From Cordilura impudica (taxonomy: Eukaryota > Arthropoda > Insecta > Diptera > Scathophagidae), in NCBI GenBank assembly GCA_963682025.1, contig OY821517.1, forward strand, positions 225,859,205-225,923,204: a DNA stretch of 64,000 nucleotides, in the 5' to 3' direction. A program made the position numbers and the translations under genes. The notes below the pieces were generated by a model. The model did no database searches and had not been told where the DNA came from. It saw only the letters and a program-made list of their open reading frames with translations. Below are positions 22,361 to 31,949 of this stretch, one piece after another. How positions within the stretch are numbered: the first letter of the stretch is position 1; each line of letters opens with the position of its first letter.

Positions 22361-22838
22361 TTATAAGTTTAGTTTACTTGTTGTTGATTTCTTTCTTTTT
22401 TTTATTTATTTATTTATTTTTTTTTTTTTTTAAGAGATTTTTGTTTAAGAGCAGGGAATAGGTATTTTAATACTATTTTTTGTTGTTTCAGTTTTGTTTT
22501 ATTCTTTATTTGATTTTTGTTTTTTGTCTATTGATTTTACGAGTATATTGTGTGAATGTTTATATGTGTTTTAATATGTTTAATATTTATTGTTTTAAAT
22601 ATCACTGCTGATGTTGTTGTCTTCGTGGGTGTTGTTGTAAGTCATTTTTCATTAGTTAATTCGTGTTATGGAGTGTATTGTTACATTTATTATTGGTTAT
22701 CACATTTTTTTAAACGCAAATGCTAAGCAAGATACTGGTAAAAGTTTTATGTTTTAATGTTAAGTTGTTTATTTATTATAGTATAAGTATTTAAATAGGA
22801 TTTTATTGTTTATTTTAAGAAAAATTACGGAGCACAAT

Positions 22839-23316
22839 CATCACTTTTATTAGATTTAATTGGAATAAAATCCGGAGCATCAGGCGAATTTTTCCATATT
22901 ATAGATGGTAAATTAAAATCTCCAACAACAAAAATTAAATCCTCAGGTTTAGCACGTTGAGCAACTGATTTGATGGCCTGAACGTGTTCAAGGTATATTT
23001 CTTCGGGAGAATTAGGAGGTATATACGAACAGGTTATGAAAATGATTTTATAATTAAGCTCTATCATTACACTGACAAACTCAATATTTGTAGAAGATTC
23101 AGATTGAAGAGATTCGGAAGCAAACAGGTATGATAGAGCAATTAAAACACCACCACCATTACGATCGTTTCTGTTATATCTATATATTTCATAATTGTTA
23201 CATAGTAACTCAGAATTAACAACATTATCTTTCAGCCATGTCTCATGTTTAAAATCATAACTGTTAACTAGTAGATTAGACATTTTAGTATTTAAACCAC
23301 GAACATTCTGATACAT
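22839..23316 (-). pseudogene. LINE-A endonuclease, N-terminal part
   Basis: Opens MYQNVRGLNTKMSNLL and continues with HETWLKDNVVNSELL (metal-binding Glu), NDRNGGGVLIAL and VVGDFNLPSIIWK, all standard APE-type endonuclease blocks of non-LTR elements. It ends at SNKSDD where LINE-B begins. The continuation is at 17412-16863. It follows ORF1 with a gap of about 30 bp. Confidence 0.85.
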
Positions 23317-23345
23317 AATGATTAGTTGTTCAACGGGTAAAGAAT

Positions 23346-24332
23346 CTAGATTTTTGAATTAATGTTGAAATTCGTATTTTCATTTATTCGATGTCGGGTC
23401 GGAAGCTCAGCAATGTTGTTTCTCCGTGGATTTTCTTTAAATTCATATTCACGAACTAAAGTATTCACAGTCCAGAAACCAGGGTTAACGATTTGCTCAT
23501 AAAGATCGAACGAAACGGTTATTTTAAAAGATATAATCCTTCTTGGTACGGAATAGGAAAATTTATATATCATAACATCAGCTTTATAACTTAGTTTAGA
23601 GTTTATATAAAAGTTAATGTCATCAGTGGAGGTATCCGAAGAAAGACGCGAAATAAAAATAGATTTTTTTGGCGTTATTACTTTTAGTTGTTTCGGTAAC
23701 GCCTCTTCATTAGTTAAAGATGGTGGAATAGCAGTTGTAGGCGTCAAGGACGTATTATTTAAAGATGGTAGCATTGCAATTTTAGACATCAAGGGAGCAG
23801 TATTTGTAAAAGATTGTATATTATCAGTTGTAAGTATCGATGATGCTTTATTAAAAGATGGTAGGACAGCATTTTGAGGCATCAAAGGAGAAGTAATTGT
23901 CGTAATCATATTTGCAGAGTTCAGAGTTGTATGGATTGAAGAAGCAGTAGTATTATCAGGGTTTTCTCTATTCAGGAATCTGGGTGACTTACGGCGATTT
24001 GGAGATGGTAATTTAGGTGATTGGAGTCCATCCAATGACTTGAAATCATCGAAAAGCTTTCCATAAGAGTTTATTTGCCCGGATAAATTAGCAAAATGGT
24101 TTTGAATTTGCAAAAAATTGTTTTTAATGCTTTGGAAGAAGCGGTAAAAATCAGCGCCAATTTTTTGACAGTCATTACAGCGCCAGTGCAAGTTTTTATG
24201 CTTCGATACAGATTCGGCTACTAAACCAGATAAGCCACTGCATTTAAAGTGACATACACCAAGACAAAGCCAGCAACTCATCATTCTCTCGTCATGACCT
24301 TCCAAAGAACAACCTTTTTTTAAACATGCCAT
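23346..24332 (-). CDS. LINE-A ORF1 protein with PHD-like zinc finger
   Basis: A 328-residue open frame. Residues 1-60 carry a Cys/His pattern of the PHD type (MACLKKGC, SCWLCLGVCHFKC and HWRCNDCQKIG). A coiled-coil-like stretch follows (NNFLQIQNHFANL), then a low-complexity Ser/Thr/Pro-rich middle. The C-terminal domain (SRLSSDTSTDDINFYI..) resembles ORF1 domains of related LINEs. Such ORF1 proteins bind the element RNA. The frame is intact although ORF2 is destroyed. A second, decayed copy of the same ORF1 is at 52280-52970. Confidence 0.8.
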   Translation of the reverse strand: MACLKKGCSLEGHDERMMSCWLCLGVCHFKCSGLSGLVAESVSKHKNLHWRCNDCQKIGADFYRFFQSIKNNFLQIQNHFANLSGQINSYGKLFDDFKSLDGLQSPKLPSPNRRKSPRFLNRENPDNTTASSIHTTLNSANMITTITSPLMPQNAVLPSFNKASSILTTDNIQSFTNTAPLMSKIAMLPSLNNTSLTPTTAIPPSLTNEEALPKQLKVITPKKSIFISRLSSDTSTDDINFYINSKLSYKADVMIYKFSYSVPRRIISFKITVSFDLYEQIVNPGFWTVNTLVREYEFKENPRRNNIAELPTRHRINENTNFNINSKI

Positions 24333-24484
24333 TTGAAGGGATTTAATTTAGTTTTATTGGGGATTTAGATTTTTAAAATAACTGGCAGCACTTTTTGTTT
24401 ATTAGGAATTGTTATTGTTGTTGTTTGGTTTTGCTATTGGGTTTTTTTTTGTGTTTTCTTTTTATGCTAATTTCTATTGAGTAA

Positions 24485-25070
24485 GTGTTATTTCTGTTAA
24501 GTATATTTTGTTGTTGTAAAATGTTTCTAATTTATTGGCTTATTGTTAGTAATTTTATGTAGGAACTGTTATTGTTGTTTTTTTTTTTAAATAAGAATAT
24601 AGCACTTGTTTTAAATTATTTGAAATATTGCTATTGTGTTTTTTTTTTTGTATTTTCTTTTTGTAAGTGTTCTATTGAGTAAGTGTAATTTCTGTTTAGT
24701 GTATTTTATTGTTGTAAAATGTTATGAATTTGACAATTTAGTTGTTTATTGTTGGTAATTTCGTGTATTGAAGAAAGTGTTATTTCTGTTAAGTATATTT
24801 TGTTGTTGTAAAATGTTTCGAATTTATTGGCTTATTGTTAGTAATTTTATGTAGGAATGTTATTGTAGTTTTTTTTTAAATAAGAATATAGCACTTGTTT
24901 TAGGTTATTTGAAATATTGCTATTGTGTTTTTTTTTGTATTTGTTTTTTTTTTTTGTAAATGTTCTATTGAGTAAGTGTAATTTCTGTTTAGTGTATTTT
25001 ATTGTTGTAAAATGTTATGAATTTGACAATTTAGTTGTTTATTGTTGGTAATTTCGTGTATTGAAGAAAG
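24485..25070 (-). repeat. LINE-A 5' UTR: two tandem copies of a ~292-bp unit
   Basis: The stretch starting GTTATTTCTGTTAAGTATAT at 24487 is repeated at 24779, and later internal blocks (AAGAATATAGCACTTG, GAATTTGACAATTTAG, TTGAAGAAAG) recur in order, 292 bp apart. Only a few bases differ. Some LINEs carry tandem promoter monomers in the 5' UTR, and that would be a natural role here; the role is inference. Confidence 0.8.
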
Positions 25071-25243
25071 GAATTATTTTTTTATAAAACAAATATTTTA
25101 AAATTGCGGCCTTTAAAATAAGCTTTTTAAATTAATTTTTTTTTTGACAAACCAGAAATAATAAAACGGATTTTTAAGCATTAAACACCAAATTATAAAT
25201 TCTTTAATACAAAAGTTATTGACGAAAAACACGGAGCACAATT

Positions 25244-25354
25244 CAAGATAAACTGTCTTACAAGAAAGTTGGACAAGAGAAATCATAAAAGAATAGATTA
25301 CGATAAAAATACTTTACAATACATATTAACATATATCGAGTTCATGTTTGAACA
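25244..25354 (-). repeat. BEL-1 5' LTR, outer fragment
   Basis: Bases 25275-25354 match 9576-9655 of the 3' LTR (AGAGAAATCATAAAAGAAT through GTTCATGTTTGAACA) with about two changes. Bases 25244-25274 match neither the LTR nor LINE-A and replace 26 bp of the LTR. Confidence 0.85.
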
Positions 25355-25479
25355 TGCGGTATAAATAAAATTTAATAAATTTTTATGAAATTCATTCATT
25401 ATTCATTATTTAACAAACTAAAAAAATTTTTATTTCGAAATTATTTCGGGGGGGCTCGGGCTCCCAGGCCCCCCCCTCG

Positions 25480-25925
25480 GCACGCCACTGTCCACATTTC
25501 ATTATACCGGTCGGCTCAGAATCACTTTTTGGGCCGATTAACTGATGTTTCTACGTCCGTCCGTTTGTCTGTGTCTTCATATATAGCTTTTAATAAAATT
25601 AAATTTTGCAAATATAAATATATTTCGATGAAATTCGATATAAAAGGCTTTGTGGGCAAATACAAAAGGCCTCATTAGATTGACTTAAATGGACTAAGAT
25701 CCAGATAAATTTAGTATGACCATGTTTAGGTATAGTCCCCATATAAAACTGTTTAAATATTGTGTAAAAATTTAAAAATATTGTGTAAAGTTTCCTAAGA
25801 TTATATTTATTTCTGTTTTTGAGAAAAATAAGTGTTTGGTCCACTTTTTCTCCTAATCTATTGTTGAATATAAGACAGAAGAGGAGGTTATCAAAGATTC
25901 GGCGCAGTCAAATTAACACTCTTGT
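25480..25925 (+). repeat. Family-2-like repeat, decayed copy
   Basis: Has ACGTCCGTCCGTTTGTCTGTG near 25553, CCCCATATA blocks, and ends GAGGAGGTTATCAAAG, TTCGGCGCAGTC and ACACTCTTGTTTT, a decayed family-2 tail. The first part (ATACCGGTCGGCTCAGAATCAC) resembles family 1, so it may be an intermediate member. It is non-coding. Confidence 0.6.
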
Positions 25926-26153
25926 TTTAAAAAAGGTTCACTTTAAAAAAGTGCGTTTTCTTTAACAATTATTAAGATAAGTAAGCTTAAGTGAAGTCTT
26001 TCGCAATATGTATATACTCGTATAGTAGTTGTTGCATAGAGATAACGATAACTTCACTAAGTTCTAGCATTAAGAAGTTTTTAATGCGCGATTTGACGTG
26101 GAGTCTTTAGTGTTATAGGAAATGTATTCTCTTATTAAGTCGTTGTGTTATAG

Positions 26154-26660
26154 GGCCCATACACGACACCAGCATGCATGCGTAATCAAGTGATTGCGCC
26201 AGCTGCTTGACCGTGTATAGGCCTGTGGTGTGATTGTGCCAGCCGATTGTGAGAAATCAAAATGAGTTTGTTATTTTTGTGATTGCACAATCGTGCTGTT
26301 GTCGTGTATAGGCCATATTTCTCATTACAATAGAATTTTTGAAGAGTAAAAATCGCGCATGGATGTATTTAATAAACGAATTTTATGCAGAACATAAAAA
26401 ATTTATTTTTACACTTAATAATTAATATTGTATAATTTAAATATATAATAATATATAATAATAAGTTATGTATTTAGTTAATAAATGTAAAAAATAAAAC
26501 AAAAAAATTTTTAAGGTCACTATCCGTATCGATGTTTTCACCACGCTACTTTGAAAGAAATGATGATTGTACCATCAAGCTGGTGTGGTGTGTGCTTCGA
26601 TCTTGATTGTACTATCACTTGATTGGGCCAGCATGCTGGTGTCGTGTGTGGGCCCCATTA
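26154..26660. mobile_element. MITE-like element with ~40-bp inverted ends
   Basis: The left end GGGCCCATACACGACACCAG at 26157 returns as a reverse complement (CTGGTGTCGTGTGTGGGCCC) ending near 26656, and the match extends inward through ..AATCAAGTGAT... The CGTGTATAGGCC core recurs inside near 26211 and 26299, so subterminal copies of the end motif flank the interior. There is no coding capacity. The TSD is uncertain and the superfamily is open. Confidence 0.75.
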
Positions 26661-26865
26661 GATGAATCTCAGAAACAAACATTAAATAAATTTTCCGGGT
26701 ATACCGTTACAGATTAAGAATTTTTCGCATTATATTTGTTTGTGTAGATTTTCTTAGACCAATATGTAATTAATTGTTATTTAATTTTTAGCTTTTTGCA
26801 AACTTTTTTATAAAAAAAACGGCTGAGTAGGTCTCAATTTTAATGTAAACTAAGGTCTACAATTT

Positions 26866-26908
26866 TCTCCCGACGTTTCGAGGCTTTTCTGGCCTCTTCT
26901 TCAGGGGA
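26866..26908 (-). ncRNA. Hammerhead-ribozyme-like hairpin of Penelope-element type
   Basis: On the minus strand CTGAAGA (26904-26898) is followed by a stem-loop with arms GAGGC and GCCTC, then GAAACGTC. Flanking CCC and GGG arms could form stem I. CUGANGA, a stem II, GAAA and an NUH site such as GUC are the hammerhead core, and minimal versions are known from the repeats of Penelope-like retroelements. An extra A between CTGAAGA and the stem departs from the canonical core. No Penelope RT is visible nearby. Self-cleavage is not shown. Confidence 0.45.
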
Positions 26909-27066
26909 TGTTTTTTATTTAATCTATTATCACAATGTTTATAATTTATATTTGTATTTCTCTTTTAAAATTTAACAATGGAATGCTTTGTTAAACTGTT
27001 CGAGAAAAGCAGTAGTCTGAAAATAAAGCTTGTAACTAAACTTTATTGACATTTACACTTTTTCAG

Positions 27067-27184
27067 AACAATTGGATAGAATCGAAGAAGGCATGGATCA
27101 GATTAATGCTGATATGCGCGAAGCAGAAAAAAATCTTAGTGGTATGGAAAAATGTTGCGGTATTTGCGTATTACCATGTAACAA
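27067..27184 (+). CDS. Snap25: Snap25 internal exon (SNAP-25 SNARE protein)
   Basis: A 118-bp exon. After the polypyrimidine-AG acceptor (TTACACTTTTTCAG) the reading frame (codons from AA|CAA|TTG) gives [20 protein letters not shown], then [10 protein letters not shown] and GICVLPCN. It stops in the middle of a Lys codon at the donor GTAAGT (27185). This is the end of the N-terminal SNARE helix and the cysteine cluster that is palmitoylated to anchor SNAP-25 at the presynaptic membrane. Its size and boundaries match the vertebrate exon 5, which exists in two alternative forms. The entry phase is 1 and the exit phase is 2. No other exon of the gene was found in the window. Confidence 0.95.
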
Positions 27185-28560
27185 GTAAGTACAATTTCAA
27201 ATTTTGAATGATTTTTATCCAAAAAATAGTTTTAGTTTTTAATTACTGTTTCAGAAAGCTACAGAAAAAAAACGAAAAAATATTACGAAAAAATATTAAA
27301 AATGAGACAAGAGAGAAAACAAATTATTGTATAACTTAAATTGGACATTTTTAATCTGGAGATAGAACTGTTGACAAAGTGTTTAGAAAATCACGATTTT
27401 TTTCGTTTTATTTTTAATTTTTTCATATTTGCTCCATCGTAAGTGTAGTCAAATGAAGAAGACAATTTCAATGAAAGTGAGCAACAAGAAATGAAAGATT
27501 ACAAAACTGTGATACCCCCAATTGTCGCTGATTCTATTCATGGTTTTATATGCATATGTTAGAGTTTGACCGAACTCAGAATTCAAGATCACAGATATTA
27601 AAAATTAGACGATATTAAAAATTAGCAGTATTGTGGTCTACTGAAACACCCCCTGAAAATTAAAAAGGCTTTACTCAATGTACCAAGTGCTCAGTGTATC
27701 ACCATGGTTCCAATAATATCTGTATTGCATGTTGTGGTGATCATGACTTATCAGTGTATCAAATAAGCAAGACACCAGATGTGACGGCCGTTTATTTTTG
27801 GTGATGACCTTGATGTTGGTTTTTTTTTGTTACCAACGGCCTGTTTTATTGTTGTATGTCCATTCACTCAATCATAAACTTTGCAATCAGTCTGGTCAAA
27901 CCACTTTTTTTGTTCTTGTATTGATTTCACGTAATCTCGTCGTCATATATGAGTGAGCGTGTTTTCAATGCTAGAGAGTACTATGAATGAGTGTGAATGT
28001 TCTCAATGAATGGTTGCGAGTTTTTTTTTTGGAAACAGGTTTTTTCTTATGATGAATGGAATGAATGAAGATAGGTTTGATATAATAAAGTAAAATTAAA
28101 GTCAGGGAGTCGAAATGTGAAAGTTAAAGAAAAAGGTTGAGGAAAAACCTTAAAATTAAATTAAAATGTAGTTTAATTATTTCTTCACGAACTGAAAGAG
28201 TACAAAAATCGTGTTTCTGCAAAAAAAAAAAAAAAAAAGTTGGAAAAATAAGGACAAGAAAATAAGATTTTAAGTGTTAAGCAAAAAATTATTAAGTAAA
28301 GAGAACATTTAAATTTTGTTAAACTGCCGCTGTCATCAATCAAATTCAACAACATATATGAACAAAAGCTAACAATAATCACCACAGCAGGAAGAACTTT
28401 ATCAAAAACAACAATAAAATAAACATCAAGGAGAAAAGTTCAACATAATCAAGGTGAACATATTTTAAGCTAATATGTCGTCGGTTGCGTACAGTAGGTA
28501 CACATGATATATTTTGTATATTATTATAATAATTAATAACTATTTTATAATTAATTATAA
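27185..28560. other. Intron DNA after the Snap25 exon, mostly unassigned
   Basis: Non-coding DNA with T-runs and A-runs. Around 27665-27755 one + frame has a Cys/His-rich run (QCTKCSVYHHG..ICIACCGDHD) that may be a remnant of a zinc-binding transposase end; no family could be named. No second Snap25 exon (which should begin with the rest of the Lys codon) was seen. Confidence 0.5.
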
Positions 28561-29165
28561 AGGTAGAATTTGTACTAAAACTAATATTTTTCTAAGAAAA
28601 TAAAAGTGTTTTAACTAAATAAATTTGTCTAACTATAAAATTTAAATCAAATATAAAATTGGTTAGATATAAAATTAAGCTAAAATTAAGATTGTGCTAA
28701 AATTAAAATTTTTTCTAAGACAATAAAAATTTTGCTAACTAACTAAAATTTAAATAAAAGTTTTATAAATTAAAATTATTATTTTTAAAGATTTTTCTAA
28801 TTATAAATCAAAATTTTTTCTAAATATAAATTTAAACTAAAATGTTTCTACGTTAACAAAATTTACTAAATATAAATTTTAACTAAAAATTTTCTAAATT
28901 AAGAACTTTGCTAAATATAAAATTAAACTAAAAAATTTTCCTAGATAACAATAAAATTGAGCTAAAATTAAAAATTGTAATAAGAAATATAATTTAGCTA
29001 AAAATTAAAATTTTGTTAAAAATAAAAATTTTGCTAAAATTTTCCTAAAACAAAATTTTGCTAAAATTTTATAATTCTCCTAAAATTAAAATTATGCTAT
29101 ACTTTGAAATTTTGCCTAAGATCAAATTTTGCTAAACTTAATTTAAAAATTAAAACCTTAAAATG
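28560..29165. repeat. Degenerate A/T-rich repeat tract
   Basis: About 600 bp of loosely repeated units of the type AAAATTTTGCTAAA / AAATTAAACTAAA with no constant period. It is non-coding. It may be a decayed short-period satellite. Confidence 0.6.
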
Positions 29166-29249
29166 AAGGTTAAATAAAAAGTTTTTATAAACCAATGTAG
29201 GAAACCAAACCAAACCAAAATTTTTTCTTATCATTTAAGTGGGTTACCT

Positions 29250-29890
29250 CCAAATAAGATGGAGGTAGGGAGGGCAAAAGGGGCAGAACACCTCGTTCCC
29301 AATCCCATGGTAAGTGTGGCCAACCGTCCCTTTAGCGCCAGTTTACAGTTTTTTCTAAAATCGCACGTGAACATCTGTAGTGCGGTTTCCCTGGGCCTGA
29401 GCAAGATCCCACCCATCCGGCGAGCTAGGTCCCACGCCACCACGTGCGACCAGCAAAGGCTCAGGGAAACGGAAGCGGAAGTTCCACCATCGGCGCACCA
29501 TTACACAGAGGGAAACCCTGCAGCTTACAATTGTTTCAAGAAAAATCTAAAAAAACACAAATCATAGAGCGGATGATCCTCGGTGCCCCAGCCATAAAGA
29601 ATACCTTGCCATGCATGATAATATGAACAAAGGAAGCAGCCTAAACGAAACGATCATATCCACGAATTTTTTGAGCAAGCACCTAACAATACGACTCAAT
29701 GGGTTAATCCTTCTAATGCCGATTGGAAACAGTCAAACTTTTGCCGCTAAGAGTTATGCCGATGAATACGAGATGAGTTATTTAGTATCAATGAATTGTT
29801 CAACGTATTTACGAATGCTGTGTCTGACCTACAGAAGTGCACTTCAAAAATGCAGCAGCTTAACTTAATAATGCAATTGCTGATATATGT
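29250..29890 (+). pseudogene. LINE-C ORF1 remnant
   Basis: Frames near 29500 give EGNPAAYNCFKKNLKK, which resembles the third zinc knuckle (GNHPANYKGC-like) of Jockey Gag-like ORF1. Near 29775-29870 LFSINELFNVFTNAVSDLQK matches the C-terminal end of that protein. Stops and frameshifts lie between the two. Recognition rests on these two blocks. Confidence 0.6.
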
Positions 29891-29899
29891 CATCTAACA

Positions 29900-30790
29900 A
29901 CAGAAATAACTGCCTTCATGTAATGCACTGGAACTGCCAAGGAATTATGAACTTCAATTAATAAGTTCAACTTCATTTATTTTTAAGAGAAAATTAAACT
30001 TTTTCAAAAGCAAACCATAAGTTCAAGTAACTTGGTTGTAGTGTGTACAGAAATGATAAAACCTCTCATGGAAGTAAAGTAATATATATATGCGCCTACT
30101 GACCACGCTATACTGATGATTTTGCCTCATGTCTTAATATTTTAATTTCTGCCAATTGTAATTTCTTTATTCTCGGAGACTTTAACTCTCATCATACCAG
30201 TTGGAATTATCCAACATATGATAGAACTGGTAAACTTCTATATAACCGTCAAAATTTTTTTCAAACTACTATATATATATTCCATACCACCCCACTGGTT
30301 TTTCTCATAATATAGTATATAGACGTCCATCAATAAGTGAATTTCTGCTTTCTAACTCTACATTTCCATTTTCAGAATTAGATACTCATCCTAACAAATT
30401 GTACTATGACCATATACCCATTATCTTTTACCCTAACGAACCTGTCCGTGAAAATGAAAAACTATTTCCTGATTATTTAATGTCAATTGGGAACGATTTA
30501 ATAGTATAATCGATTCAAGAATTAATCAGTCGGCTATCCTAAACAATCGGCTTTCCATCTCAATGTTGCTTGTTGTTCATTAATACCTTACCGAACTCGT
30601 GAAATTATAAATTTACAGGTAACCCCTCAATGTAAGCGAATGCTTGCTATGCGAAATATATATAGACGAAAGTTTCAGCGCGGTACTGACGTCACCAGAA
30701 GGACATTGTTTTGGGCAATAGTCATAGAACTGAATAAATTGATTGCCTACCATATAATTATTGCTAGAAATTAACAGTGGGGATGATTTT
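29900..30790 (+). pseudogene. LINE-C endonuclease remnant
   Basis: Starts with LHVMHWNCQGIMNF near 29915, the conserved first block of Jockey-type endonucleases (WNCQGI). Broken frames follow with IYAPTD and ILGDFNSHHTSWN near 30170-30215. A SDH-like block could not be read. Many stops. Confidence 0.7.
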
Positions 30791-31613
30791 TGTTCAAAAT
30801 GCCTGTTGGAGATAAGAATTTCTGGGAGACTGCAAAACATATTAGAGGTAAAGGCAGTTCAGTTATGAAACTGGTCATTAACAACTGTATAGTCACTGAC
30901 TGCGTCGAAATTACTAACACTATTGCCGATCAGTTGGCTAGAGCTCACAATAACCACTTTAATAGTTCTAGAGATAGAAGGGTTAAATTACCCGTAAAAA
31001 CAGTTGAATATGGCGACTCGTCTAATAAAAACATAGACACTTTTATTTGTTCTGATGAAGTTATATTTTTTATTAAAAATCTCACAAACTCAAAGTCCCC
31101 AGGTTTGAACCAAATAAGTAACTTAATCCTGAATAAACTTCCAAATTCAGCTTATATTTTATTGGTTAAGTTTTATAATATGTGCATTTAGAATGGCCAT
31201 TTCCCAACGGAATTTAAAAATCCGAAAGTTATTCCCATTCCTAAAAGTGATAAGGATCCAAATATACCATCGAGCTACAGGCCAATCAGTCTATTGAGCT
31301 CACTGGTTAAAATTTTCGAAAAAATTATATTGCATAGATTTAGCAACTTCGTCGATAAATATAACCTTCCCGACAGCTGCCAATATGGATTTAAAGATCA
31401 ACATTCGACCACTCATCAGTTAAAACATGTGGTAAACATAGTAAAAGCCGATAAGAATAGACGTTACTCCACAGTAGTACTCTTCCTTTTGACTCAATTT
31501 GGCATAACGGGCTTATATGCAAGCTTCAGAAACTTCAATGACCATTATATCTAATAGAATTAATCAAAAGCTTTCTCTCTGATAGGTCATATATAGTCGA
31601 AGTGGCCCCACAG
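30790..31613 (+). pseudogene. LINE-C reverse transcriptase, N-terminal part
   Basis: The linker NKNFWETAKHIRG-like start leads to NLTNSKSPGLNQISNLIL (RT block 1). After an in-frame TAG at 31189-31191 come NPKVIPIPKSDKDPN, SYRPISLLSSLVKIFEKI and LPDSCQYGFKDQHSTTHQL. The YADD region is missing, because the sequence is interrupted at 31613. Confidence 0.85.
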
Positions 31614-31760
31614 TGTGTTTAAGCAAAGGACTACACGTTCTGTTTAAAGGTTTATTAAGAATTGATTTTATTTACAAAATTACAAGCTTAAGTACTAACT
31701 ATGAACATCTTATTACTAAACTAGACTACCTGATACAGTACAGTTTGATATAGCTGAACA
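31614..31760 (-). repeat. 3' LTR (or LTR part) of the roo-like element
   Basis: On the minus strand it starts TGTTCAGCTATATC at 31760, after a purine-rich GGCTGGCAGAA, and contains AATAAA-type signals (TAAATAAAATC). It ends about TTAAACACACTG, where LINE-C sequence begins. No second copy is in the window. Confidence 0.5.
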
Positions 31761-31949
31761 TTCTGCCAGCCGTGAAAGATCCAAATCTTTTAATAAGTAT
31801 AATATTCACCAAATTAATATTTATCTTAGAACTATCAGTTACGTTACTATCAGGTCCATTGTTATAAAATTTAATATTCGCAATATACATATATACAAAA
31901 AATTCAAAAACTTAAAAATAAAACAGAGGAAAAATTATTTTATCCCTAC

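Larger units (their letters stand above)
17413..22838 (-). mobile_element. LINE-B: non-LTR retrotransposon inside LINE-A
   Basis: A complete-looking minus-strand LINE. It has a 5' region (about 22838-22361), ORF1 (22360-21550), a mariner insertion (20661-21533), ORF2 with endonuclease and RT (20431-17679) and a 3' UTR ending in an A-rich tract. The 5' boundary is set at 22838 because ACGGAGCACAAT there also occurs at the 5' end of LINE-A (25231-25242). An alternative boundary near 22737 has a possible 8-bp TTTACCAG duplication. ORF2 is broken by several frameshifts. The RT and its LWNALP end place it in the broad Jockey/CR1 group. Confidence 0.75.
15830..25243 (-). mobile_element. LINE-A: non-LTR retrotransposon with PHD-finger ORF1, split by LINE-B
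   Basis: Minus-strand LINE. The 3' end is a (TAAA)n tail (15830-15852, seen as TTTA repeats). The C-terminal part of ORF2 is at 15950-17412. LINE-B then interrupts (about 17413-22838). The EN N-terminus is at 22839-23316, ORF1 with a PHD-like finger is at 23346-24332, and the 5' UTR with a 292-bp tandem repeat runs to about 25243. It is inserted in the BEL-1 5' LTR. The 26 bp of LTR sequence missing at the site suggests a target-site deletion. RT blocks 1-3 are missing where 17399 meets 16935. The clade looks Jockey/CR1-like but is not fixed. Confidence 0.8.
9331..25354 (-). mobile_element. BEL-1: roo-like BEL/Pao retrotransposon, split by nested LINEs
   Basis: A minus-strand LTR retrotransposon with gag, protease, reverse transcriptase, RNase H, integrase and an env-like remnant, in that order from 15280 down to 9716. 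The 3' LTR is whole at 9331-9655. The 5' LTR is cut in two: 15606-15829 and 25275-25354 match consecutive parts of the 3' LTR, with 26 bp of it (9550-9575) absent. The ~9.4 kb between them is LINE-A with its own nested insertions. The LTR opens TGTTCAAACATGAAC, close to my recollection of the Drosophila roo LTR. The LTR halves are nearly identical, yet the coding region is full of stops. No clear 5-bp target duplication was found. Confidence 0.85.
29230..31613 (+). mobile_element. LINE-C: Jockey-type non-LTR retrotransposon remnant
   Basis: A + strand LINE with the end of ORF1 (29250-29890), the endonuclease (29920-30480) and part of the reverse transcriptase (30790-31610), broken by many stops and small deletions. 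It is cut off at about 31613 by the LTR of the roo-like element that follows, within the RT. Higher GC at 29250-29500 reflects the original ORF1. Confidence 0.75.

Noticed and set aside
17401..22745. TTTACCAG at 17400 and 22740 as the target duplication of LINE-B
   Set aside because: Only 8 bp in AT-rich DNA, and it conflicts with the 5'-end motif at 22827-22838; kept as an alternative.
27250..27340. TTACTGTTTCAG at 27244-27255 as the acceptor of the next Snap25 exon
   Set aside because: The following bases do not code for the next SNAP-25 residues and contain A-runs and stops.
28474..28500. ATG TCG TCG GTT.. near 28474 as a small first exon
   Set aside because: No conserved protein, and the following GTACAC is a weak donor; no support beyond chance.
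29231..29567. Overlapping open frames on both strands at 29231-29567 as host genes
   Set aside because: The GC-richer DNA is the decayed ORF1 of LINE-C; the open frames are by-products.
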